DNA of 64,000 bases from Steinernema hermaphroditum (GCA_030435675.1 CM059621.1:2046001-2110000); one strand, 5' to 3'. Counted from the stretch's first letter, positions 11,042 through 22,346 are shown. The notes: a model not told the origin generated them from the sequence alone. A program made the numbers and translations.

Positions 11042-11087
11042 GTTTTCCGAGCAATTGATGTTGATAGTCGCAGAGAAGGATTGTCTT

Positions 11088-11096
11088 CCTTTTATT
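11088..11096 (-). promoter_or_regulatory. TATA-like box of the three-module gene
   Basis: AATAAAAGG on the minus strand, about 50 bp before the ATG at 11041, at the same distance as the TATA boxes of neighbouring cluster genes. The match is weaker than those. Confidence 0.3.
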
Positions 11097-12241
11097 CCAA
11101 CGCGCGGCTTTTGGTCGGCCCTTTCCTCACGTTTAGTAAACAACAGTGGAGGGTGGCGGCGTGGTCTTCAGAGCTGCGGATCATCTTTGACGGCCTCCAT
11201 GCGTGGAAGGGGTAAAGAGCTGTATCCGTACGACAGAACGGGCGAAATAACAACCACTATTCGAGCAGCTGGCAGCGCTTCTCACTTTGTAGTTACAACG
11301 AAACTTAGACTTCTCTTGGCGGCGCGGACGATGGGGTGACAGTGACGGCCTCCATGACAAAACGGTGCATCTACGGAGCCTAGCTGCATCTTGGGAGCCG
11401 TAGTTGCTTCTTGGTAGAGTGATATGTTGAGCGTTATTCTCTATTGGTAAAAAGCTCGTAGCTTAGTTTGTTGCGCAATGAAGTCTAGTGATTGGAAGTC
11501 GGCAGGATTGCAAGTACTGATCAAAACTGAGGATGGTTCTGTCAGACTGAAGGTCCAGGCATTAGTTTTGTTTACGGAGGGCACCTTTCAATTCCATGCC
11601 CAAATGGAACTATGACAACAAATGGATAAAGGGCTGTAATCTATTTACAATATTTGCAGATTTTGGTTACGATAGCCACATGTGTTAACGAAGAGGTGAA
11701 AGATCGCAACGATGTTAGGGGCGCTTAGGTGACCCGTGCATGATTACGCGGACTTAGACAACTGGAAGGGAATCGTGCTAGTCCCACCACGAAAATTCAG
11801 AAATTCTGTCAAGCAAAAACTGTATGGACGGTTTTCCTAGTTGCTACCTTTTACTCGTCATCACTGTCAGTGCTAATTGCTCCGAGAATCGAGCCCTCCT
11901 TCGTTTGGGCTTTGAGTTCGGGTAGGGTGGACTCCGAATTGAACTCGGACTCGATCCAAAAGGAGCAAAGGTAGCAAACATAGTACGGGAAAATAGAACA
12001 GGGCTGGTCAGCTTTTTGGCTATGTGAATGCAACTATGGCTCCATGAAGTGCCTGCTAGGAGCTGGGGCGACCACTGCGCCAACAATTACGGCCGACATC
12101 GGCACCCAACTCGTTCCTAAATGGATGGCCCGACAAATTGCGACCGATAGATCTCAATATAACACTTTTTTCACAAATACAATCAACTAAAATAGATGCA
12201 TAATCAGTGTTGGTAGTTACTAATTTTCAGTTATCACGCTC
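11097..12241. other. Intergenic, no gene seen
   Basis: Between two cluster genes. The only recognisable item is a dispersed repeat at about 11860-11965. Open frames are short and overlap each other. Confidence 0.4.
11860..11965. repeat. Diverged dispersed repeat, copy 1
   Basis: The stretch beginning CATCACTGTCAGTGC and containing GACTCGATCC recurs in inverted orientation, diverged, at about 30445-30545 (on that minus strand CATCACAGCCAGTGATG and GACTCGATGG). CATCACTG-like ends recall hAT MITE termini, but the boundaries are not clear. Confidence 0.35.
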
Positions 12242-15200
12242 TTATTCTCGCGAATTCCGTTCATTTGAGCGCGACTCAAGAGAAGAACTCGACGAAGTCT
12301 GAATAGAATCGGATCGCTTTTTGTGACACTTCGGGCATTTTGGGCACTGTTCTGCTTCGACGCATATTCCATTGATGCAATGGTGCTTTGGCAGACATTT
12401 GACGAGATGGCCTTAATGAGCAGTTTAAATAGGTCGGTGATTTATCGACGATACATGGTGATGGAGGAGCTGTAGCATTAGTAGACGGCGATGTGGCTGC
12501 GGGCGTTTGAGGCGACGAAGGATGGGCTGTTTGCGTAGAATTTGGTTTGGTGGAACGAGTCATGTGAGTAGAAGGAGGAGTCGAAGATGATCCAGTAGTC
12601 AGAGTAGTAGGTGTACTAATGCTCGCTGTTTTTTGAGATGTTCGGATACTTGATCGGGGTGCAGTTCGGGAAGTCGAAAGACCGACAGAAGTAGAATGGA
12701 TCGATGAAGACGCTGTCTGTGTCGTGGCCAGAGATGTGCGTCTGGTATTACTAGTAGATGAGGGGTTACTTGACTGAGGAGTGGTTAGCCGCGAACTGCG
12801 AGGCACAGAGGTTGTAGGACGGGACGAAGAGGTAGTTTGAGGCGATGCACGAACAGTGGACGGCAAAGATGTCTGGGGCGTAGTTGCTTGCACAGTTTGC
12901 ATGGAGGTAGGTGATGAACTTTGAGCAGAGAATGTTCCTAGAGATGTTCTTGTAGACGATAAGCCAACAGAAGTTTGTGCAGTAGATGGTGAAGACGTCC
13001 CAGTGACGAAACGAGTAGGTTGAGCCGATGTAGGTCGAGTTGTTAGGGAAGGCGAAACAGACGTTGTCTTCGGGGAAGATCCAGCACTATGAGGCGAACT
13101 ACGAGCACTTGAGAGAAGGCTTGTTGGACCGAGTGGTTGAGTAGTCGTAAGTGGAGTGGTTTCGGAAGTTTGCACTGCGGGACTGGAGCTGGCCGTATTC
13201 GTCTGCGTAGAAGATCTTTGCACAGTTAAGGTAGGAAATGAGGATGAACTTCCAGGACTTGTGAATGGTACGGTTTGAATTGTGGATGAATCAGAAGAAC
13301 TTTGTGTAGTTGCTAACCCTGGAGAAGTGCTACCGATAACTGATTGCGTTGATACCGGCCGAGTCGTCTGTGGAGACGACATAGCAATTATAGACGGTGA
13401 TGTGTTGGAGGTGCTACTTTGCGCAGTGGAATTTCCTGGAGGACTGGATCGAGACGTTGTAAAAGGTGAAATCCCAGAAGCAGTTTGTGTTGAAGACGTT
13501 GTGATTACGGGAATCGTTGGAGTAAAGCCAGGTGTACTTGTCAGCGAAGCGGAGAAGGATACAGTTTGAGTTGGCACGACGCTTGTGGATTGAGATGATA
13601 AGCCGGAGACAGTGTTGCGGGTGATAGAGGGGGTACTATGAGTTGCGGAAGCCGTGGAATGAAGAGTTGATAAAGATGCGAGAGAAGTAGGGCTTCGACT
13701 AACGGTAGATACTTCTGGAATGGTGCTGGCTCTATTCGTTTGCGTAGAAGATCTTTGCATAGTTGAGGTAGAAAAAGAGGATGAACTTAAAGGACTTGTG
13801 AACGATACAGTTTGAAGACTGGATGACCCAGAAGAATTTTGTGCAGCTGTTGATCCTGGAGAAGAGCTAACCGATGGCGTAGATTCTGGCGGATTGGTCT
13901 GTGAAGACGACATAGCAATTGTAGACGGTGATGCGATGGAGGTGCTGCTTTGAATTGAAGTACTAGCCTGAGGAGAAGCTAACGGTGACGGTGTTTCGAC
14001 GGGTGCTCGAGTGGTGAAAGTAGCCGCTTGAGAAGATGTGCCAACTGATGTGCCACGTGATGTGGATCGATTTGAAGATGCAGCTGTTCTAGTTTGGGAT
14101 GACGAAGTGCTGCTGTGCGGAGTGGAATTTTCTGGAGGACTGGGTCGAGACGTTGTAAAAGGTGAAATCTCAGAAGCAGTTTGTGTTGAAGATGCTGTGA
14201 CTGAGGGTATCGTTGGAGTAAAGCCAGGCGTACTTGTCTGTGAAGCGGAGAAGGTTTGAGTTGCCAAAGTTTGAGTTGGTACGACGCTTGCAGATTGAGA
14301 TGACAATCCGGAGACAGTGTTGCGGGTGGTAAAAGGGGTATTCTGAGGAGCGGAAATCGTGGAGTGAAGAGTTGATGGAGATACGATAGAAGTATGGCTT
14401 AGACTAGCCGTTGGGAAAAATGTAGAAGGTAAGTGAACGGAAACGTGGGTAGTGGAAGATGGAGATACTTTAGATGATGTTAGACCAGGCACAGATTGTT
14501 GGTCGGACTTCGTTGTTAAAGAAGCCTTGGTAGATGAAAGAATCGTGGTCTCAACTGAATGGGCGCTCGTTTTGGCGGAAAACTGAGGCGACGATTGGCT
14601 AGGACCATCAGTGGCTGGCAAAGAGGAAGAAGAAATACGCAGACTACTGTGAGTTGATGAGTGAGAGCTTCTCTCTGTAAACGATCTGGGAGTAGATCTC
14701 GAAGACAGAAATGTAGAAGTGGGACCAGAACTTAGAACCACGCTTGGTGTTGACTGAGCTTGGGTTGAAGGACGTGAAAAGACAGTAGTCTTGGTGTTCA
14801 AGGAAGAGCTTTGTGGAGAAAGGACTGTCGATGTAGGAGCCATAATTGGAGTACGGGCCGAAGACGGGCGCGATGCACGAGTGTTAACAGATGACCCCGG
14901 AGTATGATGGGTGGATAATGGTGATGAGCGGGGTGACGCCGCAGTCGAAAGATTTAGGGTTGTTGAAGCAGAAGATGAAGTATGAAAAGAAGTTCGAGCA
15001 ATAGAGGATGTTATTGTCGAAGAAAAAGCACGGCTGATCGGATTGGAGGTCACTCTTGTTGAGTGGGAGCTGGTAGTCATGGGTGACGTATGAACGGTAC
15101 TCCCACTGAAGGGAGAAATTGTATGAGAAGAGGGGGAGGTGACCCTGGAAGAAGTTTTAGTGGATAATGGTGAAATCTTCGCCACTGTCCCATTGGAAAC

Positions 15201-15863
15201 ATGTGCAGGGGTGTGTAACACAGAACTAGATGACGAAGAAGGGACAAGAACAGTTGAAGTGGAAGTAAGGGCTGTTTTTAGCGAGGAAGATGAGTGGGAA
15301 GGTGACTGGGAAAAGATATGTGACGTTGTTTTAGGTGGTGAATGACTTGGGGGGCTTGTGGGTGTCGACGTCAGACTGGACGAGTGGGAAGGTGACGGAG
15401 AGGTACCTCTGGGAACTGATTGAGTAGACGAGTGTTGTGGCGTCTGCGAAGAAGCTGCATGTGTCTTTTGAGAAGATGAGCTTGCTAAGGTTACAATAGG
15501 CGATGTTAACGTGACAGAACCCCGTGTGGAAGATCGAATCGGCTTTTGAGACGAGATTCTCATAGATGTCGAAGGAGTCGTCGTAGATGTCAAGCTTGAT
15601 CTCTTCTCAGGAGGGATCCGTCCACTTGTTAACGTTGTTATAATAGTTGACTTTCCAAGTGTTGTCGACGAAAAAACTGATTTACTCACAGTTGCATTGC
15701 TGCTCCTTTGTGGAGTCTTTGATGTGGTGAACGGTGTTCCGGTTGGGCCAAGACTTGACAGCTGACCTCGAACGGATACCCTTCCAATTAAGAATACCTA
15801 AAACAGAAACCAACAAATTTCTAATACCTGAAAAGGTCTTACCAACAGAATAGTGGACCACAT
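12242..15863 (-). CDS. Giant Ser/Thr-rich mucin-like secreted protein with cysteine module
   Basis: Minus-strand exons 15843-15863 (MWSTILL), 12455-15797 and 12242-12411 (TAA) give 1,177 residues. The signal peptide is completed by VFLIGRVSVRG after the 45-nt first intron. Exon 2 encodes about 1,110 residues that are overwhelmingly Ser and Thr with Pro and Ala, as in heavily O-glycosylated mucins. It includes two long imperfect in-frame copies (coding DNA about 13200-13650 and 13740-14350, sharing SPFTTSR, TPGFTPTIP and STQTA words). The last intron (43 nt) splits a cysteine codon after T; exon 3 then encodes the cluster module CLPKHHCINGICVEAEQC with CPKCPKC, and a Ser/Arg tail. Without this intron the frame runs on for another 60 codons and the module is lost, so the spliced form is favoured by homology to the gene at 7632. 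Likely secreted or surface-coat mucin; the role is not known. Confidence 0.78.
13200..14350 (-). repeat. In-frame internal duplication in the mucin gene
   Basis: Two imperfect copies: GAAGATCTTTGCA at about 13207 recurs near 13747 (offset about 540), and AGTAAAGCCAGG at about 13520 recurs near 14217 (offset about 697). The offset change implies a 150-160 bp indel between the copies. The reading frame is kept. Confidence 0.6.
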
Positions 15864-15915
15864 GACTATAGAAGTCAATGATGAGAGTGTTCGAGTTTCA
15901 TTTCGACTAGTTTTC

Positions 15916-15922
15916 CTTTATA
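15916..15922 (-). promoter_or_regulatory. TATA box of the mucin gene
   Basis: TATAAAG on the minus strand, 53 bp before the ATG at 15863. Confidence 0.5.
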
Positions 15923-17167
15923 CATCCGTCCGATGTTGCTCAACAACAAAATGCTTTTTGGAAATTGTCAACACAAGGGTTAGGTCCATCTCCAAAAGCG
16001 GATTAAAAACATCATTCTGTTGTGTTATTTTCGCGAATTTTAGAAGCAAAGTTTGGCGAGAACTACACGGGTCTTATAAGCCGCCAAGCACCTCAGAAAT
16101 CCAATAAAAAATTCCAAACTAACTCTGCAACATTGAATAAATAATGAGAAATGTATGTGGACCCGCAATAAAATTTTTTTTTTACTTCATTTAGAAAGAA
16201 TTAAATTATTACCTAGTTAGGGTCTTTCATTTGTGCCCCCAGCGATCGGTCGGGTCGTCCACTCGCTCTCTCTCTGAGGCTGTCTGAGCCGAATGAGTTG
16301 AGTGAGCGGTCGTTTTCGGCCGTCGTTGTTGGCGCAATGATCGCCCCGGCTCCCAGAAGGCCTGGAACACCAGGGAGCCGTAGTTCCACCGTCTCGCCAA
16401 AAAGCCCGTCACGACCGCCCGACTCTACCCGCGCCGCCAGAGAAGCCGAAGAAGCGTTGCAACTCCGAAGTCCGCGCCGCCAGCCGAACCGAAGATGACT
16501 CTCCGCTCCGTTGGCTCTACTCCACCGCTATTCCACTTCCGGAATCAGCTCTTCACGACTTCGATGCCCGCGCAAACTAATGGGAGCGCTGCATTCTATT
16601 CGGATTCGTCTGCTCCACCGAAACCAGAAGAAAATCAGCGACCACGGTGTGACTATGTTCTTCTTTGTGCATATATAAGACGTCCTACACGGCGTAAGCC
16701 GTTGATTCGGGCAGATAAATCGTGTAAAAATCGTGTAAATCGTGTACCTAGTTAGTGTGAATATTGATACAAACTGGCATGTTTCAAGACACTATTTCCA
16801 CCATTTACCTTCTCGAATCAGCAGCATTACGCCTTGCAGGAAGTCAAATAAGCACAAGAGGTACATTATCATATTGCAGTCGGTAGTCTTCTTCTGGCTT
16901 CAGCGCAGAGCACGATGGTACCATCAGTTGGCGCGCGCATCAGCTGATTCTCGGATTGACGTTCCAAAAACATGGGACTAAAATCTTGGCGGTGATGGAA
17001 TTTGGTGAAGATGGAAGCTTATGGGGGCCTGATCCTTGCAACACTGGGATCAAAATGCACGGACTTCAGAAGACGGCAAGCTGGGCTGTTTACTTGTTGC
17101 AAATGTTTAGAGATTTTTAGGGCGAAGGTCAATCATATTTCCAACAAAACATCCATCAGAACGCCAC
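15923..17167. other. Intergenic between mucin and acidic module genes
   Basis: Holds a copy of a dispersed hairpin repeat (16227-16430). A long frame at 16298-16755 has no splice or homology support. The rest shows nothing I can name. Confidence 0.4.
16227..16430 (-). repeat. Dispersed hairpin repeat, copy a
   Basis: The core reads CCGGCTCCCAGAAGGCC then TGGAACACCAGGGAGCC on the plus strand, an imperfect hairpin. On the minus strand it reads in frame as WNYGSLVFQAFWEPGRSL. The same core occurs at 42569-42660; diverged forms lie at 41320-41470 (NYYYLVFHAFWEL) and 21740-21910. Nature unknown: MITE, or relic of a coding sequence. Confidence 0.5.
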
Positions 17168-17177
17168 TATATAAAAG
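17168..17177 (+). promoter_or_regulatory. TATA box of the acidic module gene
   Basis: TATATAAAAG, 38-47 bp before the ATG at 17215. Confidence 0.55.
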
Positions 17178-17214
17178 TAAACCATCGATGTTAGTCGGTC
17201 AGCTGAGTGAGCGG

Positions 17215-17971
17215 ATGTGGACTCTATTCTTTGTAGTAAGATGAGAAAGTCCGACATTTTACTGATGCTGTTTTTAGGTTGTGCTTTTTGTCGGCTTTGC
17301 AGCCATAGAAGCAGAGGACGATGAGATATCGTCTTCAACGACTGACGAATGCAGTGATACCACCGAGACGACAATGATCACTGAGACGATTCTTTCATCC
17401 ATTTCATGTAAGGCTACCTTTTGACAACTTTTTAGATTGTTCACTTTTAGGTGACAACATTCGTTGCGCTGATGGATTTGTCTGTTTTGATGGGCGATGC
17501 ATTTGTGTTACGGATTGTCCTCAATGCTGTCCATGTGAGGAAGTTCAGCATCGTAGGCCTACGAATGCTAATAGTGGCGGAGAAGGTGTGGATATTGACG
17601 CAGACTGCGATGACTGCGGAGAGAATCAAGAGGTCGAACATCAGCATAACGGAGGCCAAACTAAATGTGATGAATGCGAGGGAAACGGCAACATTGGTAT
17701 TGGTCGTCCAGTAGCCGAACATAGTCTGCCCGTCGGAGCTTTCGAGAACAAACAGCCGGAAAATGAAAATAGTGAGAGTGGAGGTCCAGACAACGTGCAT
17801 CTATTGCGCACTGTTTACGACGACAATGGACAAGGTGCCGGCAAGAAGGGAGACGACAACGGTCAAGGAGACGATGATAACCACCAGGGAGAAAATGGCA
17901 ATGGTAAAGGTGAAAAAGGCGGCTTCCAGCGCGACAAAAAGCGTGGTGAGGCTAACGGTCGTCATCACTGA
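17215..17971 (+). CDS. Secreted cysteine-module protein with acidic Gly/Asp/Asn tail
   Basis: Exons 17215-17235 (MWTLFFV), 17278-17407 and 17451-17971 (TGA), 223 residues. The signal peptide continues VVLFVGFAAIEA after a 42-nt phase-0 intron. Exon 2 encodes an acidic Ser/Thr linker and ends inside a cysteine codon (T|GT). Exon 3 opens with the cluster module DNIRCADGFVCFDGRCICV then DCPQCCPC, followed by acidic stretches, a DCDDCGE motif, a CDEC motif, and a hydrophilic C-terminus of Gly/Asp/Asn/Lys repeats (GDDNGQGDDDNHQ-like) ending in a basic KKRGEANGRHH. Exon-intron structure matches the genes at 7632 and 12242 exactly in phase. It lacks TM segments after the signal peptide, so secretion is expected. 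The acidic tail might bind cations; that is inference. No enzyme motif is seen. Confidence 0.8.
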
Positions 17972-18946
17972 TAAACGTTTGGGTAGTTGCCAGTGGACAT
18001 ATTGTTTTTTCATACGCGCGGAATATGTTTCTAGAACTTCCATATTGTTCTGGTGCAGCTTAAGGTTATGGTGATTAAAAAATAGAACCAATGGCTGTTT
18101 TTTCTTCGCAATTCACAGGATGTTTTATAAGTACACAAAGATAGCAGAGTCAAGTCGGTGATCGCATCAGGCGAGGCGATGATGATTCCGATAGAGCTCA
18201 GACGGTGGTACACAGGGAACGGAGTTGCAATCGACGAGCCAATTGCAATGGAACCGAATTCCTCTGGTCACTCTGAAAAAAGTCTGTGTTTGTGCATCGT
18301 TTAAAGTAGACTCCTTATGTTCTATACGTTCTTTTGGCCTCTGCTGAACACCCAAACACGACTCTTGAAGGTTAAACTGCCTAACATCTGAATGATATGA
18401 GAAATTGGCCTGCATCGCAGCTTCCGGAAATGTTTGAGCCGGAGATGTCAACCGAGCCGGAGCCGGTTTGCCCACCCGGTAAGTCTGAGTACTTCGCAAT
18501 CCGAGCCATTTTCATGCCAAACTGAGCCGATCTCCAGCCGGCCGCGGTGCGAGCAGAGCATCGACATCGAGGGAGGAACTTTTTTTTAATTGAATAGTGA
18601 AATTTCGCAATCGGAAACAATGGGATGCCCTCTTCTCCATATCCGTGCTCCTTGTCTCTCGTCATCTGTGCCCCCTTCGGTCCACTCCTTGCGAGTTGTC
18701 CTCTGTATATGCTGTAGCCGGCTGCATGCCCTCAGTTGGGCTGAAAATTGCACGGAATGCGAAATTACACAGAGTCGGCATCTCTGGCCAAAACACACCA
18801 GCATTTAATCTTCATCATAAGCCTAGCTGCGTACATGTGATCGAATTGTTTATTTGTCTTCTGCTACTCGCCATTCATAGAACTGAACTTATGCATGATT
18901 TCTAAGCCGCATCACCGTACTCATTATCTATTTTTGACTCCCGCTG
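17972..18946. other. Intergenic, no gene seen
   Basis: Contains a GC-rich patch at 18420-18550 with GAGCCGGAGCCGG words like those in the MITE at 1641-1978. No supported gene. Confidence 0.4.
18420..18550. repeat. Fragment of the GAGCCGG-type MITE
   Basis: GAGCCGGAGATGTC, GAGCCGGAGCCGG and GAGCCGATCTCCAGCCGG occur within 120 bp, the same word family as the palindromic element at 1641-1978. No clean ends are visible. Confidence 0.4.
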
Positions 18947-20115
18947 TCACCATTGCGTGAGATCCCGACGTGTAATACTATATATCTTGCTACTCGCCTT
19001 CCATCCTATTTTCTTGTTAATCATGCTCAGCACTCCATTGCGAATCGTTCTGTTGATGGCGATATACATTATCCCGGGACCAGCTGAAAAGGTGACCTCT
19101 TAATGGAATTTTTAGATCAACCTACCATTGCTCAGCTGCCATGAGAAATTACTTGCGATCGTGACAACGGTCGGGACACGGAAGTGCTGATCTATGACGA
19201 AAATCAACGAACTTGATATTGTAAACAGGCAGATGACAAACGATTGAATCGTTATCTAGATAATGGTCTATGCATACATAAATTGTCGGCATAACCTACT
19301 AGAGTTTGTACTCTACCAAAACGTGTATTAGCACCGCGCTTCATCTTAATTAAAGCCATAAGAACAGTGTTTAATCCCACCAAAAGTAGAATCACGCCAA
19401 TGTTGTTAGCGGTGTGCAGAGTGCTTTTGTACTAAAATGGGTGTTATTAAGGGAATGACTGCCACAAACTTGCATAAGACTTGTCGACATAGTTCAATTC
19501 AGGTATGTCTATATATGGATCAAAGAACCACGCATATGATGTTGAACTGAACACCAGCGCGTTCGCAAAAAATGAGAACGTCAATCCGTAGGTAACGCAC
19601 ATTGCGATCCAGATATAGGCGCGTTTGCCAAGGAAGGAATATTTCGGCCAATCGGCGTTCACCAGCTGAGCGCATCTATTGACGAGGAGCACTGCACAGG
19701 TGCAGCACTGATTTGCCCACATCCCTAGCTCAAAGGCACCGGCAAGATAGATAAAATCAATGTAGGAACAAGGCACAGCTCCAACAAACAATAGATAGCC
19801 GGTAAGTGATGCGTTTGCCAAGATATTGAAGACGTCTAATGTACCAAGATAGAACATGATTTTGTAACTCGAATATGAGTAAAGTTCCGATTTGATGATG
19901 AAACAGAGGCACAAAATGTACGGGATCTGGAAAAAAACGAAGTCTTTTGTGGCAAAGATCGATTTTAGACCCACTGCTAAAACTGGCCCGGAGAGTAGAA
20001 GCGATATGCCGAGAACCTTGCTTGGTCTTCCATGTGCCCACCACTGATCATCTGTTAACAGAGAGCAGTTATAGAGTTGCTTGAATTGATCGTGACGAAA
20101 GAAATATAGGTCCAT
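18947..20115 (-). CDS. Srt-family chemoreceptor (7TM)
   Basis: Minus-strand exons 19489-20115, 19300-19431, 19126-19255 and 18947-19083 (TGA) give 341 residues, standard for Srt. Hallmarks: N-terminal YNCS and a Trp-rich segment, GISLLLSGP in TM1, SYKIMFYLGTLDVFN in the TM2-TM3 region, CSYIDFIYLAGAFELGMW, a Cys-rich TM3 ending LLVNRC, DPYIDIPELNY before TM5, TANNIGVILLLVG in TM5, IQSFVICLFTIS in TM6, and GPGIMYIAINRTIRNGV at the end of TM7. Srt receptors are nematode G-protein-coupled chemoreceptors of sensory neurons. The first donor (TAT|gtcgac) is weak; the others are conventional. Met at 20115 is chosen because the upstream 21 codons are not receptor-like. It faces away from the next receptor at 20690. 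Confidence 0.82.
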
Positions 20116-20689
20116 AGCAACAGTTATGAAATCCACATGTGCGGTGTGACGGCTCGAATGATCGAGTGCGGCGGGCAAGACGATAAAAACACCTGCCGTT
20201 CAAGGTTCTCTAGCTCTGAACGTGCAACTCCTATTCTTATACTTTAATACCGACTTTCAATACTGAGGAAACTGACGCTTATACGCTCTCATCGCGGTCA
20301 TCATAACTTTCATCAGAAGCTCTCGTGTGCTCTCCGACGGTGAAGACCACGTGGATGGGACTAGGACAACTACGTTGTTCCATGCCTTCAGGAAGCAGGG
20401 GTTATCATCGCAAGCTAACTCAACTTATTCGGTCAAACGAACGATTGTGGGCTTATGTGCATAGTAGCTATGAGTGATGCCTACAGGCTACATGTCTTCA
20501 TTACCTGAATGCGATGTACCAGTCACTAATCATAGTGAGTGTTAACTGTACTCAAGGACACGCCAAATGAGCAAACATTGCCAAAATGCCAGATATTTGC
20601 GGAGTGACCTGTTTCGAGCAACCAAATGTTTTAGTAGAAGTCTAATGTATGCGACGCATTGTCACCGTTTTAATGATAACAGGTGGTAA
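20116..20689. other. Divergent intergenic region between two receptors
   Basis: No gene or clear motif; likely holds both promoters. Confidence 0.4.
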
Positions 20690-21697
20690 TTGCGGCAAAT
20701 ACGCAACACCTTTAATTCCCCCACAGACAGCTTGTTTACTTTACTCCTGGCGAAACCGACTCTCATGATGAGTGACGTCAAAAATTCGTTACTTTACTGC
20801 AGTTTTACTGGAGTTATCGTCGTATTCGCACTGTTCTTCTTCTACGTTGTAATCACGAAATCACCATATCCCATTCGGACCTACAGAAACAGCATTCTTA
20901 ATCTGTCGATTTGGTACTGCTTTACACTTGTGTTGACCGGGTTAGTCTCTCAGCCGACCGTAACCAGGTTTACAGACAAATCCTGTCTGAAGCATGCTGG
21001 TTTAGTTTCGTATTTTGGGCCTAGCTTCCACGTTGTAGTTCTTTTCCTGAGCATAGTTGGTATCGAGAATGTTGCTGTCGCAATGTGTATTTGCTTCTTC
21101 TACAGATTTCACCAAATACGTACCATCAACAAGCCTAATTTTCTTCCTTCAAGCCGTGGGTTATACTACTCCATCGCTCTGCACGTTGTCAGTTCTCTTT
21201 TCACAATTTCACTGATGTACGATGTTTTGAAATATGCGGATTTACAACAACAAAATGGATACTATATATTGTGCATTCAAGATCTTCACCACCTTGTTAT
21301 AATTCAGGTGGCAATGGCTGTGACAGCCCTATTTGGCCTCCAGTTTATCATGATCATCGTCTTGGCTGTACTGACCATAAAAATCTTAAGATCACAGCAG
21401 AGAGTCTTGACTGAGAACGCATATGAACTTCAGTTATCGCTTAGTGTTAATCTCATCGTGTTACTCATTATTTCACTCGTTTTCCATTTTCTACCGTCCG
21501 TTGCTATGGCTTTTGCAGTCTTTATGCGGCCCGAATGGGAGTATATTTGGATATCCATCACGTCGTACACTCCATTCCTTGGGATATATGCAGCTTACGC
21601 ATCCATGCTCTACTTTGTTCTGCCCTACCGAGAAGCGGTCAAGAAGATTTTGCGGTTGGGTACAGTTACCGATTGTGTGGTCACCGTTGTTCATTGA
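20690..21697 (+). CDS. Intronless 7TM chemoreceptor (Srh/Sri-like)
   Basis: One uninterrupted frame of up to 335 codons. The likely true start is Met at 20765 or 20768 (MMSDVKNSLLYC), which puts TM1 close to the N-terminus; the upstream codons are poor in hydrophobic residues. Seven hydrophobic segments can be placed. Family cues are RTYRNSILNLSIWY at the first loop, Cys-Leu-Lys-His before TM3, YRFHQIRTINKP after TM3, ELQLSLSVNLIVLL at TM6 and YFVLPYREAVKKIL after TM7. This fits the Str superfamily, nearest Srh/Sri, but I cannot fix the subfamily. Lack of introns is unusual beside its multi-exon neighbours; the receptor at 44002 is also intronless. Expected in chemosensory neurons. Confidence 0.75.
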   Translation: MRQIRNTFNSPTDSLFTLLLAKPTLMMSDVKNSLLYCSFTGVIVVFALFFFYVVITKSPYPIRTYRNSILNLSIWYCFTLVLTGLVSQPTVTRFTDKSCLKHAGLVSYFGPSFHVVVLFLSIVGIENVAVAMCICFFYRFHQIRTINKPNFLPSSRGLYYSIALHVVSSLFTISLMYDVLKYADLQQQNGYYILCIQDLHHLVIIQVAMAVTALFGLQFIMIIVLAVLTIKILRSQQRVLTENAYELQLSLSVNLIVLLIISLVFHFLPSVAMAFAVFMRPEWEYIWISITSYTPFLGIYAAYASMLYFVLPYREAVKKILRLGTVTDCVVTVVH

Positions 21698-21739
21698 CCG
21701 ACCATATACGTATTAATTGATCAATAAAATTTTACGAGG

Positions 21740-21910
21740 AAGACAGTCTCACTTTTGTCACGGTGGCGAGCGGTCGGCCCGTCATTCGTTCTCTGAGTGT
21801 CTGATCGGTCAGACAGCAAACCCTGTGGCATGTATGAGTTTTCCGGCTTCCAGAGGGAACTGGGACACCCAGAAGCCGTAGTCCCACCACCGCTGACAAA
21901 CAAGATGTCC
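21740..21910 (-). repeat. Dispersed hairpin repeat, copy b (diverged)
   Basis: On the minus strand GGGACTACGGCTTCTGGG, a later CCCTCTGGAAGCC and GAGCGGTCG-type flanks match the layout of the copy at 16227-16430 but with many changes. Confidence 0.4.
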
Positions 21911-22346
21911 AACGTCAGGAATCCGACTTTGTGAGAAGTCATCCCGAAGGTCGCCGACACTCTGAGGACGTTATCACCATCGAAGACGCAACTCCCGGGC
22001 CACGGACCATCAGATTCGAGCACAGAAGCTTGCGCTGTGCCGCAAATGATGTTCCGCTCCTGAATCCGAAGATTTTCCGATTCCCAGAAGCCTCATGAAG
22101 CGCTCCGCCACCCAGCGGTTCGACATGAACGCCACGCCAGGGGTGAAGCCTGTCTGCCAGACATCCTCTGTTTGTCTATTTTCGGTGTCGTGCAAGGCGA
22201 AATGCCTTTGATTAACGAAATAAAGTTGTGTAAAAAGTACTGTACATGTCTTAAACTTTGCTTTTTAGTTGATCCGTGTCGATTTCAGCTTGATTTCGAA
22301 GACATTTCAATCAATTAGTCATAGGAATTGACAACGTGTTGGTCGT

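Noticed and set aside
13282..15345. Acidic plus-strand frames opposite the mucin gene
   Set aside because: Complement of Ser/Thr codons gives Glu/Asp/Val-rich frames; no starts or splice context.
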